From Paraburkholderia sp. CNPSo 3272 (lineage in GTDB: Bacteria; Pseudomonadota; Gammaproteobacteria; Burkholderiales; Burkholderiaceae): DNA of 63,339 nt. The notes beneath the pieces are model-generated. The model did not search any database. It was not told the DNA's origin and saw nothing but the letters and a program-made list of their open reading frames with translations. Each line of letters begins with the position of its first letter. Position 1 is the first letter of the stretch. Below, in pieces: positions 44,210 through 53,527 of this stretch. The position numbers and the translations under genes are program-made. The DNA is taken from positions 1 to 63,339 of the forward strand of contig NZ_JAMBPQ010000041.1 in assembly GCF_024206495.1 (NCBI RefSeq), in the 5' to 3' direction.

Positions 44210-45277
44210 TCATTCCGCCCAGTTCACCCAGAGCACCATCAGCACGGTCATGAGCGCTGGGCCGATGAAGATGCCGATCAGCCCGAAGGTCGTCGCCCCG
44301 CCCAGAATGCCGAACAGCACAAGCAGAAACGGTAGACGCGTGGAACTGCCGATCAGGACGGGCCGCACGAAATGCTCGGCGACGAACACCACCACGAATC
44401 CCCATATCGCGAGCGCCGCCGCCGCGATCAGCGAACCCTGGATGACGAGCCATAGCGCCGCGCCGCCGAACACGATCGGTGCGCAAAACGGCAGCATCGC
44501 CGCGATGGCGGTGACGGCGCCGAGCAGCGCTGCATGCGGCACGCCGGTCGCGATATAGGCGGCGGCCAGCAGCACGCCCTCGCCCAGCCCCACGACCACG
44601 AGCCCCGTGACCGTGGCGCGCACCGCGGCGGCCATGCGCTGCAGGAGTTGCGCGCCGTCGGCGCCGAAGGCGCGGCGCGCGCCGCGCATCACCGTTGCCG
44701 AAAGACGCGGGCCCGCCCGGAAGATCACGAACAGCGTGATGAGCATGAAGGCGAAAGTCATCGTGGCGTGGGCGGCGCGCGCCCCGAAGTGGCGGCCGAA
44801 CGAAGTGATGGTGTCGCCGTGCAGGTTCTTCATTGCCGGCGAAGCTTTGAGCGGCTGGGCGAGATTGGCCTGCCACCAGTCGCTCACCTGGCGGCTGCCG
44901 ACCGGCAGATGCGCAACGAAGTCTGGCACCGGCACGCCGTTCTCCTGGGCGTCGCGCAGCCAGAGATAGAGTTCGTGGGCCTCGCCGCCCGCCTGAATGG
45001 CCGTGATGGCTATCGGCAGCAGCACGAGCACGCCGATCGCGGCAGTGAGCAGCGTGGCGATCAGCGTCTTGCGGCCCTTGAACGGGGCGCGGCGCTCGAT
45101 TGCCTGATAGGCGGGCCACAGGACGATGGCAAAAACGCTCGCCCACGCCACGGCGGGCAGGAACTCGCGCACGATCCACAGCGCCAGCAACACGAGCGTG
45201 GCGTACAGCACCGCGGAGGCGGCGCGCTGGATTTTTTGCTCGTTTGCGGAGTTCGGAGCAGGCGGACGATGAATCAT
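44210..45277 (-). CDS. AI-2E-family transporter (PerM type)
   Basis: The 355-residue protein has eight predicted helices and the family pattern FLPAVAWASVFAIVLWPAY near the start and GIFIGPALMTVLMVLWVNW at the end, plus the central AAAVRATVTGLVVVGLGEGV. The family includes proteins exporting autoinducer-2 and Na+/H+ antiporters; the substrate here is unknown. It converges on the esterase gene. Confidence 0.82.
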   Translation of the reverse strand: MIHRPPAPNSANEQKIQRAASAVLYATLVLLALWIVREFLPAVAWASVFAIVLWPAYQAIERRAPFKGRKTLIATLLTAAIGVLVLLPIAITAIQAGGEAHELYLWLRDAQENGVPVPDFVAHLPVGSRQVSDWWQANLAQPLKASPAMKNLHGDTITSFGRHFGARAAHATMTFAFMLITLFVIFRAGPRLSATVMRGARRAFGADGAQLLQRMAAAVRATVTGLVVVGLGEGVLLAAAYIATGVPHAALLGAVTAIAAMLPFCAPIVFGGAALWLVIQGSLIAAAALAIWGFVVVFVAEHFVRPVLIGSSTRLPFLLVLFGILGGATTFGLIGIFIGPALMTVLMVLWVNWAE

Positions 45278-45659
45278 GTAACCTCTAGAAAATTCAAAAA
45301 ACAAGCACCCGGTTTCATCGCTGCGCAGGTGCGGTGCCACCAGCCAGCGTGGTGCAGCAAATTAATTCAGCCCGCCCGTCTTTCCTCAGAGCCCGATCCG
45401 GCCAAACCGTTCCGTCCCTAGGCTGGAAGCGCTCCAGACGCCGGGTTTCGGGCCGCTCGATGTCGCGCCTCGTACAACAGTGCGTTGCACAAATTCGAGA
45501 TAACGACCCCAAATCCCCCGCAAACCCCCATTCCTTCGTGAATCGCAACGTGTCGCAGGGCGATTGTTGCTGATAGTGGAATTGTGTTTCAACGGCGACA
45601 GAATGGCACTTGTCAGCGCGCAGGACTACATTCGCGGCACCACACTTACGGAGCCGACA
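45278..45659. other. Intergenic, no gene recognised
   Basis: The 382-nt divergent region should hold the promoters of the AI-2E gene and the DUF3331 gene. I see no palindrome or other clear signal. Confidence 0.4.
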
Positions 45660-45959
45660 ATGAAGAAAAAAGCGTGCCTCTCGCTTGACGGAGCCAACGG
45701 TGAGCGTATCGAAATACTCGAGCAGACGGATACGGCGCTGGTGATCCGCTGGGTCGAACCCGGTCGCTGCCATTATGGCGAACAGCGCTGGCGCCGCCGC
45801 TCGGCGCATTCTTCGGGCACCTGCGCCGTGTCGCGCCGCAAGATCCGCCGCGGCGACGCCGTGTTCAAGCCGGCCGAGCGTCCCGCGCCGCTCAACGCCT
45901 CCGTCATGATCGCCGCCGAAGTGTTCGGCGACCTCATCGGCGCGGAACTGGCGAAGTAA
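45660..45959 (+). CDS. DUF3331-family protein
   Basis: The 99-residue basic protein shows the DUF3331 pattern (RCHYGEQRWRRRSAHSSGTC, then RRGDAVFKPAERPAPLNASVM). The family is nearly confined to Burkholderia and relatives and has no known function. CGGAG precedes the ATG at 45660. Cysteines and arginines in the middle might bind nucleic acid or metal, but this is speculation. Confidence 0.82.
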   Translation: MKKKACLSLDGANGERIEILEQTDTALVIRWVEPGRCHYGEQRWRRRSAHSSGTCAVSRRKIRRGDAVFKPAERPAPLNASVMIAAEVFGDLIGAELAK

Positions 45960-45984
45960 GCGCAGCGACGTCGCCCGGGCGGCC

Positions 45985-46476
45985 TTAACGAGGCGCGAGC
46001 GAAATGGCCCGCGCGGCATGGCGCGGCGCGAAGCCCGCCGATGCGGCGCACAACGCCGCCACGCGCGCGAACACATCGGCGTCGAAGGCCGCGGCGCGCG
46101 GGCCCGAGCGGTCCACGTGCAAGAGCAACTGCTCGCTCGCCGATACGGGCGCGGCACGCGCATCGTCAAGATCGCCCGCGAACATCTCCAGATACAGCCG
46201 CACACGTTTCGCGTCGTGCTCGATCACCCGGACCTCGACGCGCACGTGCGCGCCCTCCTTGATCTCGTGGAGATAGTTCAGGTGCGCCTCCAGCGTGTAC
46301 AGCGACCGCCCGCGCGCCTCGCGCGCGGCCGCGTCGAGCCCGATGGCGTCGAGCAGCGCGTCGGTCGCGTAGCTGTAAATGAGCATGTAGAACGCGTCGC
46401 GCAGGTGGCCGTTGTAGTCGACCCACTCTGAGCGCACCGTGTCCCGGTAGATCACGGGCGCCGTTTCGTTCGTCAT
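45985..46476 (-). CDS. Hot-dog thioesterase
   Basis: The 163-residue protein has the hot-dog fold pattern of 4-hydroxybenzoyl-CoA-type thioesterases: SEWVDYNGHLRDAFYMLIYS with the catalytic-region aspartate, then LEAHLNYLHEIKEGAHVRV. The N-terminus resembles thioesterases next to carnitine catabolism genes, but no such gene is near. It hydrolyses an unidentified acyl-CoA. Confidence 0.82.
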   Translation of the reverse strand: MTNETAPVIYRDTVRSEWVDYNGHLRDAFYMLIYSYATDALLDAIGLDAAAREARGRSLYTLEAHLNYLHEIKEGAHVRVEVRVIEHDAKRVRLYLEMFAGDLDDARAAPVSASEQLLLHVDRSGPRAAAFDADVFARVAALCAASAGFAPRHAARAISLAPR

Positions 46477-46720
46477 CCAGTCCTCTCCCGTCTCCCCATT
46501 CGGTGCCCGCGTGCAGGCGGGAGCAGTGTAACCGCAGACCCGCCTCGTCCGCCGCGACACCGGCAGGCTCCGGCGCCGCCGCATGCGCGGCTGCGCCGCC
46601 GTGCAAGCCGCCCGCCGCTGGGGTAAGGTTGAACGGTCGCGGCACAGCCGCCACCCTGTAACCCCCGTTCCAACGCCCTTCAACCGCCGCCTCCCGCGCG
46701 GCGCTTCGCGAGGCCCGGCC

Positions 46721-49273
46721 ATGGCAGAAAACACGCCCCCGCTTCCGTTTCCCCCGCAGCAGTTCTCGCTCGACGTGATGCTCGAGAAGTACGCCAAAGG
46801 CGACGAGCAGAGCGCCGACGACATCTACCGCCGCGTCGCGCGCGGCGTCGCGCAGGTCGAGCCGCCCGCGCTGCGCGCCGAGGTCGAGGCGCGTTTCGTC
46901 GACAATCTGCGCAACGGCGCGCTGGGCGCGGGGCGGATCATGAGCGCGGCGGGCGCCGGCATCGAAGCCACGCTGATCAACTGCTTCGTGCAGCCGGTCG
47001 GCGACAGCATCCAGGGCGTGGACGCCGAGGGCCGCCCCGGCATCTACGTCGCGCTGCTGCAGGCCGCCGAAACCATGCGGCGCGGCGGCGGCGTGGGCTA
47101 CAACTTTTCGGCGATCCGGCCGCGCGGCGCGCACGTGAAGTCGACGGGATCGAGCGCATCGGGCCCGTGCAGCTACATCGACGTGTTCGACGCCTCTTGC
47201 CGCACCGTGGAAAGCGCGGGCGCACGCCGCGGCGCGCAGATGGCCGTGCTCGACTGCGATCACCCGGACCTGCCCGAATTCATCGAGGCCAAGCATTCGA
47301 AGGGGCGCTGGAACAACTTCAACGTCTCAGTCGCGGTGACCGACGAATTCATGCGCGCCGTGGAAAACGACGCGCCCTGGCAGCTCGTGCATCGCGCCGA
47401 GCCATCGCCCGCGCTGCGCGCCTCGGGCGACCTGCAGCGCCGCGACGACGGCCTGTGGGTCTACGCCGAAACGCGCGCCCGCGCGCTGTGGGATGCGATC
47501 ATGCGCTCGACTTACGACGTGGCCGAGCCGGGCGTAGTGTTCATCTCGCGCATGAACGAGGACAACAACCTGCGCGCGCTCGAATCCATCCGCGCGACCA
47601 ACCCGTGCGGCGAGCAGCCGCTGCCCGCGTACGGTTGCTGCAATCTCGGACCGCTCGACCTAACCCGTTTCGTGATCGACCCGTTCGCCCAAATGCGCGG
47701 CGGCAAGGCAGATTTCGACTGGAATCAACTCGCCGCTCGCACGGGCACCCAGGTCCGCTTTCTCGACGACGTGCTCGACGCCACGCTCTGGCCCCTGCCC
47801 GAGCAGCAGGCGGAGGCGGCGGCCAAGCGGCGTATCGGCGTCGGCTTCACGGGACTCGGCGACGCGCTCGTGATGCTCGGCATTCGCTACAACTCGCCCG
47901 AGGGCTGCGAATTCGGCGCGCGCGTGGGGCGCACGATGCGCGACGCCGCCTATCGCGCCTCCGTCGAGCTTGCGCGCGAGCGCGGCGCGTTTGCGCTCTT
48001 CGACGCGCGGACCTACCTCGAAGAAGGCACCTTCGCCTCGCGCCTGCCTGACGACCTCAAGGCCGAGATACGCGCGCACGGCATCCGCAACAGCCATCTG
48101 CTTTCCATCGCGCCCACGGGCACGGTGAGCCTCGCGTTCGCCGACAATGTCTCGAACGGCATCGAGCCCGCGTTCTCGTGGACCTACCAGCGCACGCGCC
48201 GCATGGCCGACGGCAGCCGCGAAACGTTCAACGTCGAAGATCACGCGTGGCGCGTGTTCCGCGAACTGGGCGGCGACGTGGGCGCACTGCCCGCATACTT
48301 CGTGAGCGCGCTGGAAATGAGCGCGCAGGAACACGTGGCGATGATGGCGGCCGTGCAGCCGTACGTCGACACGTCGATCTCGAAGACCGTCAACGTGCCC
48401 GCCGACTATCCGTTCGAAGACTTCGAAAACCTCTATCTCGACGCATGGCGGCGCGGCCTCAAGGGACTCGCGACCTACCGCCCGAACGAGACGCTCGGCG
48501 CGGTGCTGCAAACGCTGCCTCCCGAAGCGGCAGCAACGGCCGACGACGCGCTCGGCGACGCCCTGCTCGACCCGCTGCGCGTGGCAATCGACCATCGGCC
48601 CAAGGGCGAGTTGCCTGCCGTGATCGAGAAGATCGAATACATCACGCAGACGGGCAAGGTGTCGCTCTACGTCGCGGTGTCGTTTCTCGAAGTGACGGGC
48701 CAGGTGGGCGGCGAAGCCGTGACGATCGAGCGGCCTATCGAATTCTTCATCCCCGTAGGCCAGCGCGACGAGCAGCAGCAATGGATCACGGCGACCATGC
48801 GTTCGCTCTCGCTCGCGGCGCGAGGCGGCTTCGTTGCGCGCAATCTGCAGGATTTGCGCAAGGTGTCGTGGGATCGCGGCCAGGTGCGCTATGGCGAGAC
48901 GCAGCGTCTGGACGGCCGGCGCATCCCGCTGTGGCACGACTCCGAGGTCGCAGCCATCGCCTACGCGATCCAGCAGATCCTGCATCGGCGCGGCTTTCTC
49001 GACGCCGAGGGTCGGCAAGTGCCATCGCGGCTGCTCGCGCAGCGGCGCGACGGTGCGTGGGCCGCGCAGTTCACCGGCAACGCGCGGGCCGCTGCGGAAC
49101 AACCCGGCGACCAGGTGCTGGACGGCGACAACGCGCTGCCCGCCGACACCAAGCACGCGTTTGCTCACGCGATGCTCGGCCGCAAGTGCGGGTCGTGCGG
49201 GGCGAATGCGGTGATCCGCAAAGACGGGTGCGACTTCTGCACGGCGTGCGGGGAGATCGGGACGTGCGGCTGA
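46721..49273 (+). CDS. nrdJ: Adenosylcobalamin-dependent ribonucleotide reductase (class II)
   Basis: The 850-residue enzyme makes deoxyribonucleotides using vitamin B12. Visible are the substrate-site cysteine in LINCFVQP, the active-site NPCGEQPLPAYGCCNLG, the glycyl-free class II layout with SIAPTGTVSLAF, and a C-terminal redox/zinc cysteine tail (CGSCG then CDFCTACGEIGTCG). The start at 46721 gives the normal N-terminus. I looked for a cobalamin riboswitch upstream and found none. Confidence 0.92.
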   Translation: MAENTPPLPFPPQQFSLDVMLEKYAKGDEQSADDIYRRVARGVAQVEPPALRAEVEARFVDNLRNGALGAGRIMSAAGAGIEATLINCFVQPVGDSIQGVDAEGRPGIYVALLQAAETMRRGGGVGYNFSAIRPRGAHVKSTGSSASGPCSYIDVFDASCRTVESAGARRGAQMAVLDCDHPDLPEFIEAKHSKGRWNNFNVSVAVTDEFMRAVENDAPWQLVHRAEPSPALRASGDLQRRDDGLWVYAETRARALWDAIMRSTYDVAEPGVVFISRMNEDNNLRALESIRATNPCGEQPLPAYGCCNLGPLDLTRFVIDPFAQMRGGKADFDWNQLAARTGTQVRFLDDVLDATLWPLPEQQAEAAAKRRIGVGFTGLGDALVMLGIRYNSPEGCEFGARVGRTMRDAAYRASVELARERGAFALFDARTYLEEGTFASRLPDDLKAEIRAHGIRNSHLLSIAPTGTVSLAFADNVSNGIEPAFSWTYQRTRRMADGSRETFNVEDHAWRVFRELGGDVGALPAYFVSALEMSAQEHVAMMAAVQPYVDTSISKTVNVPADYPFEDFENLYLDAWRRGLKGLATYRPNETLGAVLQTLPPEAAATADDALGDALLDPLRVAIDHRPKGELPAVIEKIEYITQTGKVSLYVAVSFLEVTGQVGGEAVTIERPIEFFIPVGQRDEQQQWITATMRSLSLAARGGFVARNLQDLRKVSWDRGQVRYGETQRLDGRRIPLWHDSEVAAIAYAIQQILHRRGFLDAEGRQVPSRLLAQRRDGAWAAQFTGNARAAAEQPGDQVLDGDNALPADTKHAFAHAMLGRKCGSCGANAVIRKDGCDFCTACGEIGTCG

Positions 49274-49292
49274 GCAAGCGCTTGTGGAAGCC

Positions 49293-49898
49293 CTATGACT
49301 GCAAGCTTTCGGCGATCTGGCCGCTTGCAGTCACCTTATCCAGCGTGGCAACCAACTCGTGGACAGAATCGATATTATGGATACCTGAGCAGGGAGACGG
49401 CCCTGTGATCGATGCCGGCCTGCCGCATACCAGCATGAGGATCGGCACCAGCGGCGCGACGCTGGCCACTTCCTCGACGAACAACGGGGCGCGCCACGCC
49501 ATCGGCTCCGGGTAAATGACAACCGCGGCGGGCTGCTGATTCTCTACGGCGTGCGCCAGCTCCTGGAGCGTGCTCACGGCGCTTGCGTGATAGCCTTCCG
49601 CGCGAAGCAATACAGTCAGCGATTTCCTGAACAGATCAGAGTTGCTGAAAACCACGACGGTGACAAGACGGCGGCGCATCAATTGCCGTGCAATCCCCTG
49701 GCTTCGCAGCCGAAGTTCACACGAAAGCAGGACCACCCTTGCGAGATCGTAGGCTTTGCGCGCCTCGCTGGCTTGGGGCGAGTCGGCCGAATAGCGGCGT
49801 ATGACGCGTTCGAGTACGGCGGATCTTGCCTCGAGCAATTCCAGAGCGAGATCGAATTCCCTCTCGAGCGCGCCACCTTTGAGCTGGGAACCTGCCAT
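49293..49898 (-). CDS. Hypothetical protein with pseudo-receiver domain
   Basis: The 201-residue protein has an N-terminal helical part (about 1-70) and a C-terminal alpha/beta part that resembles a response-regulator receiver (VTVVVFSNSDLFRKSLTVLL, then ELAHAVENQQPAAVVIYPEP). The phosphorylatable aspartate position reads tyrosine, so it cannot be phosphorylated normally. A GGGAG site precedes the ATG. Its partner is unknown; it converges on nrdJ. Confidence 0.6.
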   Translation of the reverse strand: MAGSQLKGGALEREFDLALELLEARSAVLERVIRRYSADSPQASEARKAYDLARVVLLSCELRLRSQGIARQLMRRRLVTVVVFSNSDLFRKSLTVLLRAEGYHASAVSTLQELAHAVENQQPAAVVIYPEPMAWRAPLFVEEVASVAPLVPILMLVCGRPASITGPSPCSGIHNIDSVHELVATLDKVTASGQIAESLQS

Positions 49899-49985
49899 GT
49901 CATCTCCCGCGATCTACACCACGGACGGCAATTCCCATTCTAGTAAAAATTATGGTCGACATTCGCGGCGAGCCGCGCACGCCCT

Positions 49986-50552
49986 CTAGCGCTTTGCCGC
50001 CTGCTGTTCCTGTGCAAGCGCACGCCTGGCGTTCTTCGACGCCGCATCGACCACCACGTTGAAGTTGCTTTGCGCGACTTCGACGGCCTGCTGCCCCGTG
50101 TTCCCGAGCGTCTGATAGAGCGTATTGGCCGCGGTGATCGCGGAATTGAATGCCGCCACCGCCGCCTCGGAGCCAGCCGGCGCGTTTCGGGTCGCTTCCT
50201 CGAAGAACGTCTGGGCCCGTTGCATGCATTCCTGCCCTTCCACCTGGGCGGCTCTGAGCGCTTCGGCCTGCCCCGCCGACATGATGCCGAGAACCTCGCG
50301 GTTATACGACTGAACCCTCTCGGCCAGCGGGCCGACGAGCGCGCCCTGAAGGGCCACCCAGTCCTGCGGGTTCTCCACCGTGCTCTGCGCCAGCTTCAAC
50401 GCTTCCTTGAGCGTCGCTCGCGTGAATTGCGCGTTGAGTTCGACAAGCTTGCCGATGCCCTCGACCATCGTGGTGGCCAGACCGCACTGATGTCTCCTGG
50501 TATTTTGATGAGGACTGGCCGAGAAATGCTTGGATGAGGCGTGTATGAGCAT
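49986..50552 (-). CDS. Phasin-family protein
   Basis: The 188-residue helical protein resembles polyhydroxyalkanoate granule phasins: FSASPHQNTRRHQ-type N-terminus, VEGIGKLVELNAQFTRATLKE and NPQDWVALQGALVGPLAERV. I keep ATG at 50552 because the phasin likeness already starts before the later ATG at 50468. It coats storage granules in known members. The N-terminal 25 residues diverge from the usual sequence. Confidence 0.78.
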   Translation of the reverse strand: MLIHASSKHFSASPHQNTRRHQCGLATTMVEGIGKLVELNAQFTRATLKEALKLAQSTVENPQDWVALQGALVGPLAERVQSYNREVLGIMSAGQAEALRAAQVEGQECMQRAQTFFEEATRNAPAGSEAAVAAFNSAITAANTLYQTLGNTGQQAVEVAQSNFNVVVDAASKNARRALAQEQQAAKR

Positions 50553-50711
50553 ATGCCCCGCATGACCGAAAAGTACACTACGGCCACATGTTCGTAAATC
50601 TGTCTTTACGGACGCGCGCTGCTAGTCTGGGCTAGCAGGAGTCGCGCAGTCGATGTCCTCTGAGGAGAGCGCCAGCGGCATGAGATTTGCCAGGTAAGGT
50701 CGTTGCCCGGC

Positions 50712-51614
50712 TTACGGTTTTGTCAGGGGCAAAACTTTCTTATCGTCCCCGAGGTAGCCCGCAAACCCCCGCGCCAGCGCATTGGCTTCACTACTTCGCA
50801 GGAGCCTCAGCACCTGCGATTCATAAGGATTGCTGGCCAATGGGCGGAATACCACGCGCCCGCCACCCGCAGCCCCGAGCGCGGCGGGTACGAGCGCGAC
50901 GCCCATGCCGAACTCCACCATCGTCACGACGGTTTGCCAGAGCCGCGCTTCGTGGCGAATTTGCGGGCTGAATCCGGCCTCCACGCAGGTCGCGATGATC
51001 TGGTCGTGATAATGCGGCGACACCGAGCGCGGGAACAGGATGAACGACTCGCGCGCTAGCGTGCCAAGTTCGATGCGGCGCCGGCGCGCGAGCTTGTGCC
51101 CTTCCGGCAGACAGCACAGAAACGGCTCGGCAAACAGCACCTCCGTTTGCACCTCGGCAGGAAAACGCCCCCAATGCGCGAAGCCGAGATCAATCTGCAG
51201 GCGCTGCAGCGCCTGCACCTGCTCGGCCGTGTTCATCTCGCGCAGCACCACTTCCACGGCGGGATGATCGGCCTCGAAACGCCGCACCGCCGCAGGCAGC
51301 CCGCGATAAAGCATCGAATTGACGAAGCCGATGCGTAGCCGCCCCGCCAGTCCGTGCGCGGAGCGCGCCGCGATGCGCCGCACTTCGTCGGCCTGCTCCA
51401 GCAGCCGCCGCGCCTCTTCGAGCAGCACGTTGCCCGCGTTGGTCAGCGCGACGGCCTTGTTGCTGCGTTCGAGCAGTTGCACGCCTAGCTGCTCCTCGAA
51501 CTTGCGGATGTCGAAGCTCAACGCCGGCTGCGAAATGAAGAGCCGGCGCGCCGCGCGCCCGAAGTGCAGCTCTTCGGCTACCGCCACGAAATAGCGCAGC
51601 TGCTTGAGTTCCAT
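50712..51614 (-). CDS. LysR-family regulator
   Basis: The 300-residue protein has a classical winged helix (MELKQLRYFVAVAEELHFGR, SQPALSFDIRKFEEQLG) and a BenM/CatM-like effector domain. It diverges from the acyl-CoA dehydrogenase gene. Repeated CTTATCG motifs between them are its probable binding sites. Confidence 0.88.
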   Translation of the reverse strand: MELKQLRYFVAVAEELHFGRAARRLFISQPALSFDIRKFEEQLGVQLLERSNKAVALTNAGNVLLEEARRLLEQADEVRRIAARSAHGLAGRLRIGFVNSMLYRGLPAAVRRFEADHPAVEVVLREMNTAEQVQALQRLQIDLGFAHWGRFPAEVQTEVLFAEPFLCCLPEGHKLARRRRIELGTLARESFILFPRSVSPHYHDQIIATCVEAGFSPQIRHEARLWQTVVTMVEFGMGVALVPAALGAAGGGRVVFRPLASNPYESQVLRLLRSSEANALARGFAGYLGDDKKVLPLTKP

Positions 51615-51632
51615 GGTGGAGTCCTTAGGCGT

Positions 51633-51688
51633 CTTATCGATAGATGGCACTTATCGTACATGACATCGGTTGTATTGGACCCTTATCG
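51633..51688. promoter_or_regulatory. Three CTTATCG repeats, probable LysR operator
   Basis: CTTATCG occurs at 51633-51639, 51650-51656 and 51682-51688, spaced 17 and 32 nt start to start (about 1.5 and 3 helical turns), in the divergent promoter region. The first is part of TTATCGATAG. Confidence 0.5.
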
Positions 51689-51745
51689 AAGCGGCCCCTA
51701 AGCTACGCCGAAACGCAGAGCAAAACAGCATGGAGACAGCACACG

Positions 51746-53527
51746 ATGAGCGATCGCCCCGCCTTCGCCGCACAGGCCGCGCCGGCAAGCAGTTCGGCCA
51801 GCATTCCCGATAGCCGCGGCATCAACTTCTTCACGAGCGACCCCGGCTTCGCGCCCCTTTTGCGCAGCTATCTCGGCGATGCTGCATTCGGCGCGATCGA
51901 AGCGCGCCTCGTCGCGCTCGGTCAGCGCGCCTCCGACGAACTCGACGCGTTCGCGCTAGTCGCCGACAAGCATCCGCCCACGCTCGAGGCGCGCACGCGC
52001 AGCGGCGAAGCGATCCAGCGCATCGACAAGCATCCCGACTACGTCGCGCTCGAACGCGTCGCCTACGCGGAGCTTGGCCTCGCGGCCATGAGCCATCGCG
52101 AGAACGCGCCCGCGCCGCTCGTCAAATACGCGCTCACCTATTTGTTCGTGCAGGCCGAGTTCGGCCTGTGCTGCCCGGTGAGCATGACCGACTCGCTCAC
52201 GCGCACGCTTCGCCGCTTCGGCTCGCCCGAACTCGTTGCGCGCTATTTGCCGATGCTCGCGTCGCAGGACTTCGACACGCTCTACCAGGGCGCGATGTTC
52301 ATGACCGAGCAGGCAGCCGGCTCGGACGTGGCGCGTATCGCCACCCGCGCCACGCGAGAGCGCGACGCAAATGGCGAGGACGTATGGCGTCTTCACGGCG
52401 ACAAGTGGTTCTGCTCAAACGCCGACGCCGATCTCGCGATGGTGCTGGCGCGCCCCGACGACGCGCCGCCCGGCATCAAGGGCCTCGCGCTCTTCCTGCT
52501 GCCGAAGACGCTACCCGACGGCACGCGCAATACCTACCGCATCGTGCGCCTGAAGGACAAGCTCGGCAGCCGCTCTATGGCGAGCGGCGAGATCGTGCTG
52601 GAAGGCGCGCAGGCGTACCTGATCGGCGAGGTGGGGCGCGGCTTTCATCAGATGGCGGACATGATCAACATGTCGCGGCTGTCGAACGGCGTGCGCGCGG
52701 CGGGCCTCATGCGCCGCGCCGTGACCGAGGCGCTGCACGTCGCGCGCAACCGCGAGGCGTTCGGCCGCAAGCTCTTCGAAATGCCGCTGATGCAGCGTCA
52801 ATTGCTCAAGATGATGCTGGCCGCCGAACAGGCGCGCTCGATGTTCATGCGCATCGCCACGCTGCTCACGCGCGCCGATGCCGGCGACGCCCCGGCGGCG
52901 AAGTGCGTGCGCATTCTCACGCCGCTCATCAAGTTCCGCGCCTGCCGCGACGCGCGCCGCGTCACCGGCGACGCCATGGAAGTGCGCGGCGGCGTGGGCT
53001 ATATCGAGGAGTGGAGCGATCCGCGTCTCGTGCGCGACGCGCATCTCGGCTCGATCTGGGAAGGCACGAGCAATATCGTCGCGCTCGATGTCGCGCGTGC
53101 GGCGAAGCGCGAAGGGGCGCTCGAAGCGCTGACGCAGCACGTGCATGCGGAGCTTGCGAAAAGCGGCCTGCCTGAAACCAGTGCAGCGCTCCTGCGCGAC
53201 GTGTTCGACCGCGCGGGCGCGGCGCTCGTCAGCGTGGCCGAATGCGGCCGCGACGAGTCGGTGCGCCAGGCCGCAAGCGCGCTCTATCACGCCACGACGG
53301 CGGCCCTCATGGCCTGCGAAGCCGCGCAGATTTCGCACGACGCCCCCGATTACCGGCGCCTCGCATTCGCGCATCTGCTGGTGCGCCACAAGCTCCTGCC
53401 GCGCGACCCGCTCGCGCTCGATGAACGCGACGAAAACGCCGCAACGCTGCGCGCGCTCGTGGACGAACGCGCGCTGACGCTCGAGCAAGCCATGCAACTG
53501 ATTCCGGCACATCGAGGCTCGCGATGA
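51746..53527 (+). CDS. Acyl-CoA dehydrogenase
   Basis: The 593-residue flavoprotein has the FAD-contact MTEQAAGSDVARI, the central beta domain, and the C-terminal GVGYIEEWSDPRLVRDAHLG followed by SIWEGTSNIVALDVAR. It is about 200 residues longer than short-chain members, like the AidB/very-long-chain-like group. It oxidises an acyl-CoA. Its stop overlaps the CoA-transferase start (ATGA), so the two act together, with a permease behind them. Confidence 0.87.
   Translation: MSDRPAFAAQAAPASSSASIPDSRGINFFTSDPGFAPLLRSYLGDAAFGAIEARLVALGQRASDELDAFALVADKHPPTLEARTRSGEAIQRIDKHPDYVALERVAYAELGLAAMSHRENAPAPLVKYALTYLFVQAEFGLCCPVSMTDSLTRTLRRFGSPELVARYLPMLASQDFDTLYQGAMFMTEQAAGSDVARIATRATRERDANGEDVWRLHGDKWFCSNADADLAMVLARPDDAPPGIKGLALFLLPKTLPDGTRNTYRIVRLKDKLGSRSMASGEIVLEGAQAYLIGEVGRGFHQMADMINMSRLSNGVRAAGLMRRAVTEALHVARNREAFGRKLFEMPLMQRQLLKMMLAAEQARSMFMRIATLLTRADAGDAPAAKCVRILTPLIKFRACRDARRVTGDAMEVRGGVGYIEEWSDPRLVRDAHLGSIWEGTSNIVALDVARAAKREGALEALTQHVHAELAKSGLPETSAALLRDVFDRAGAALVSVAECGRDESVRQAASALYHATTAALMACEAAQISHDAPDYRRLAFAHLLVRHKLLPRDPLALDERDENAATLRALVDERALTLEQAMQLIPAHRGSR

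Noticed and set aside
46500..46720. Cobalamin riboswitch before nrdJ
   Set aside because: I found no B12-box-like sequence or matching fold; the region is the divergent promoter of the thioesterase and nrdJ genes.
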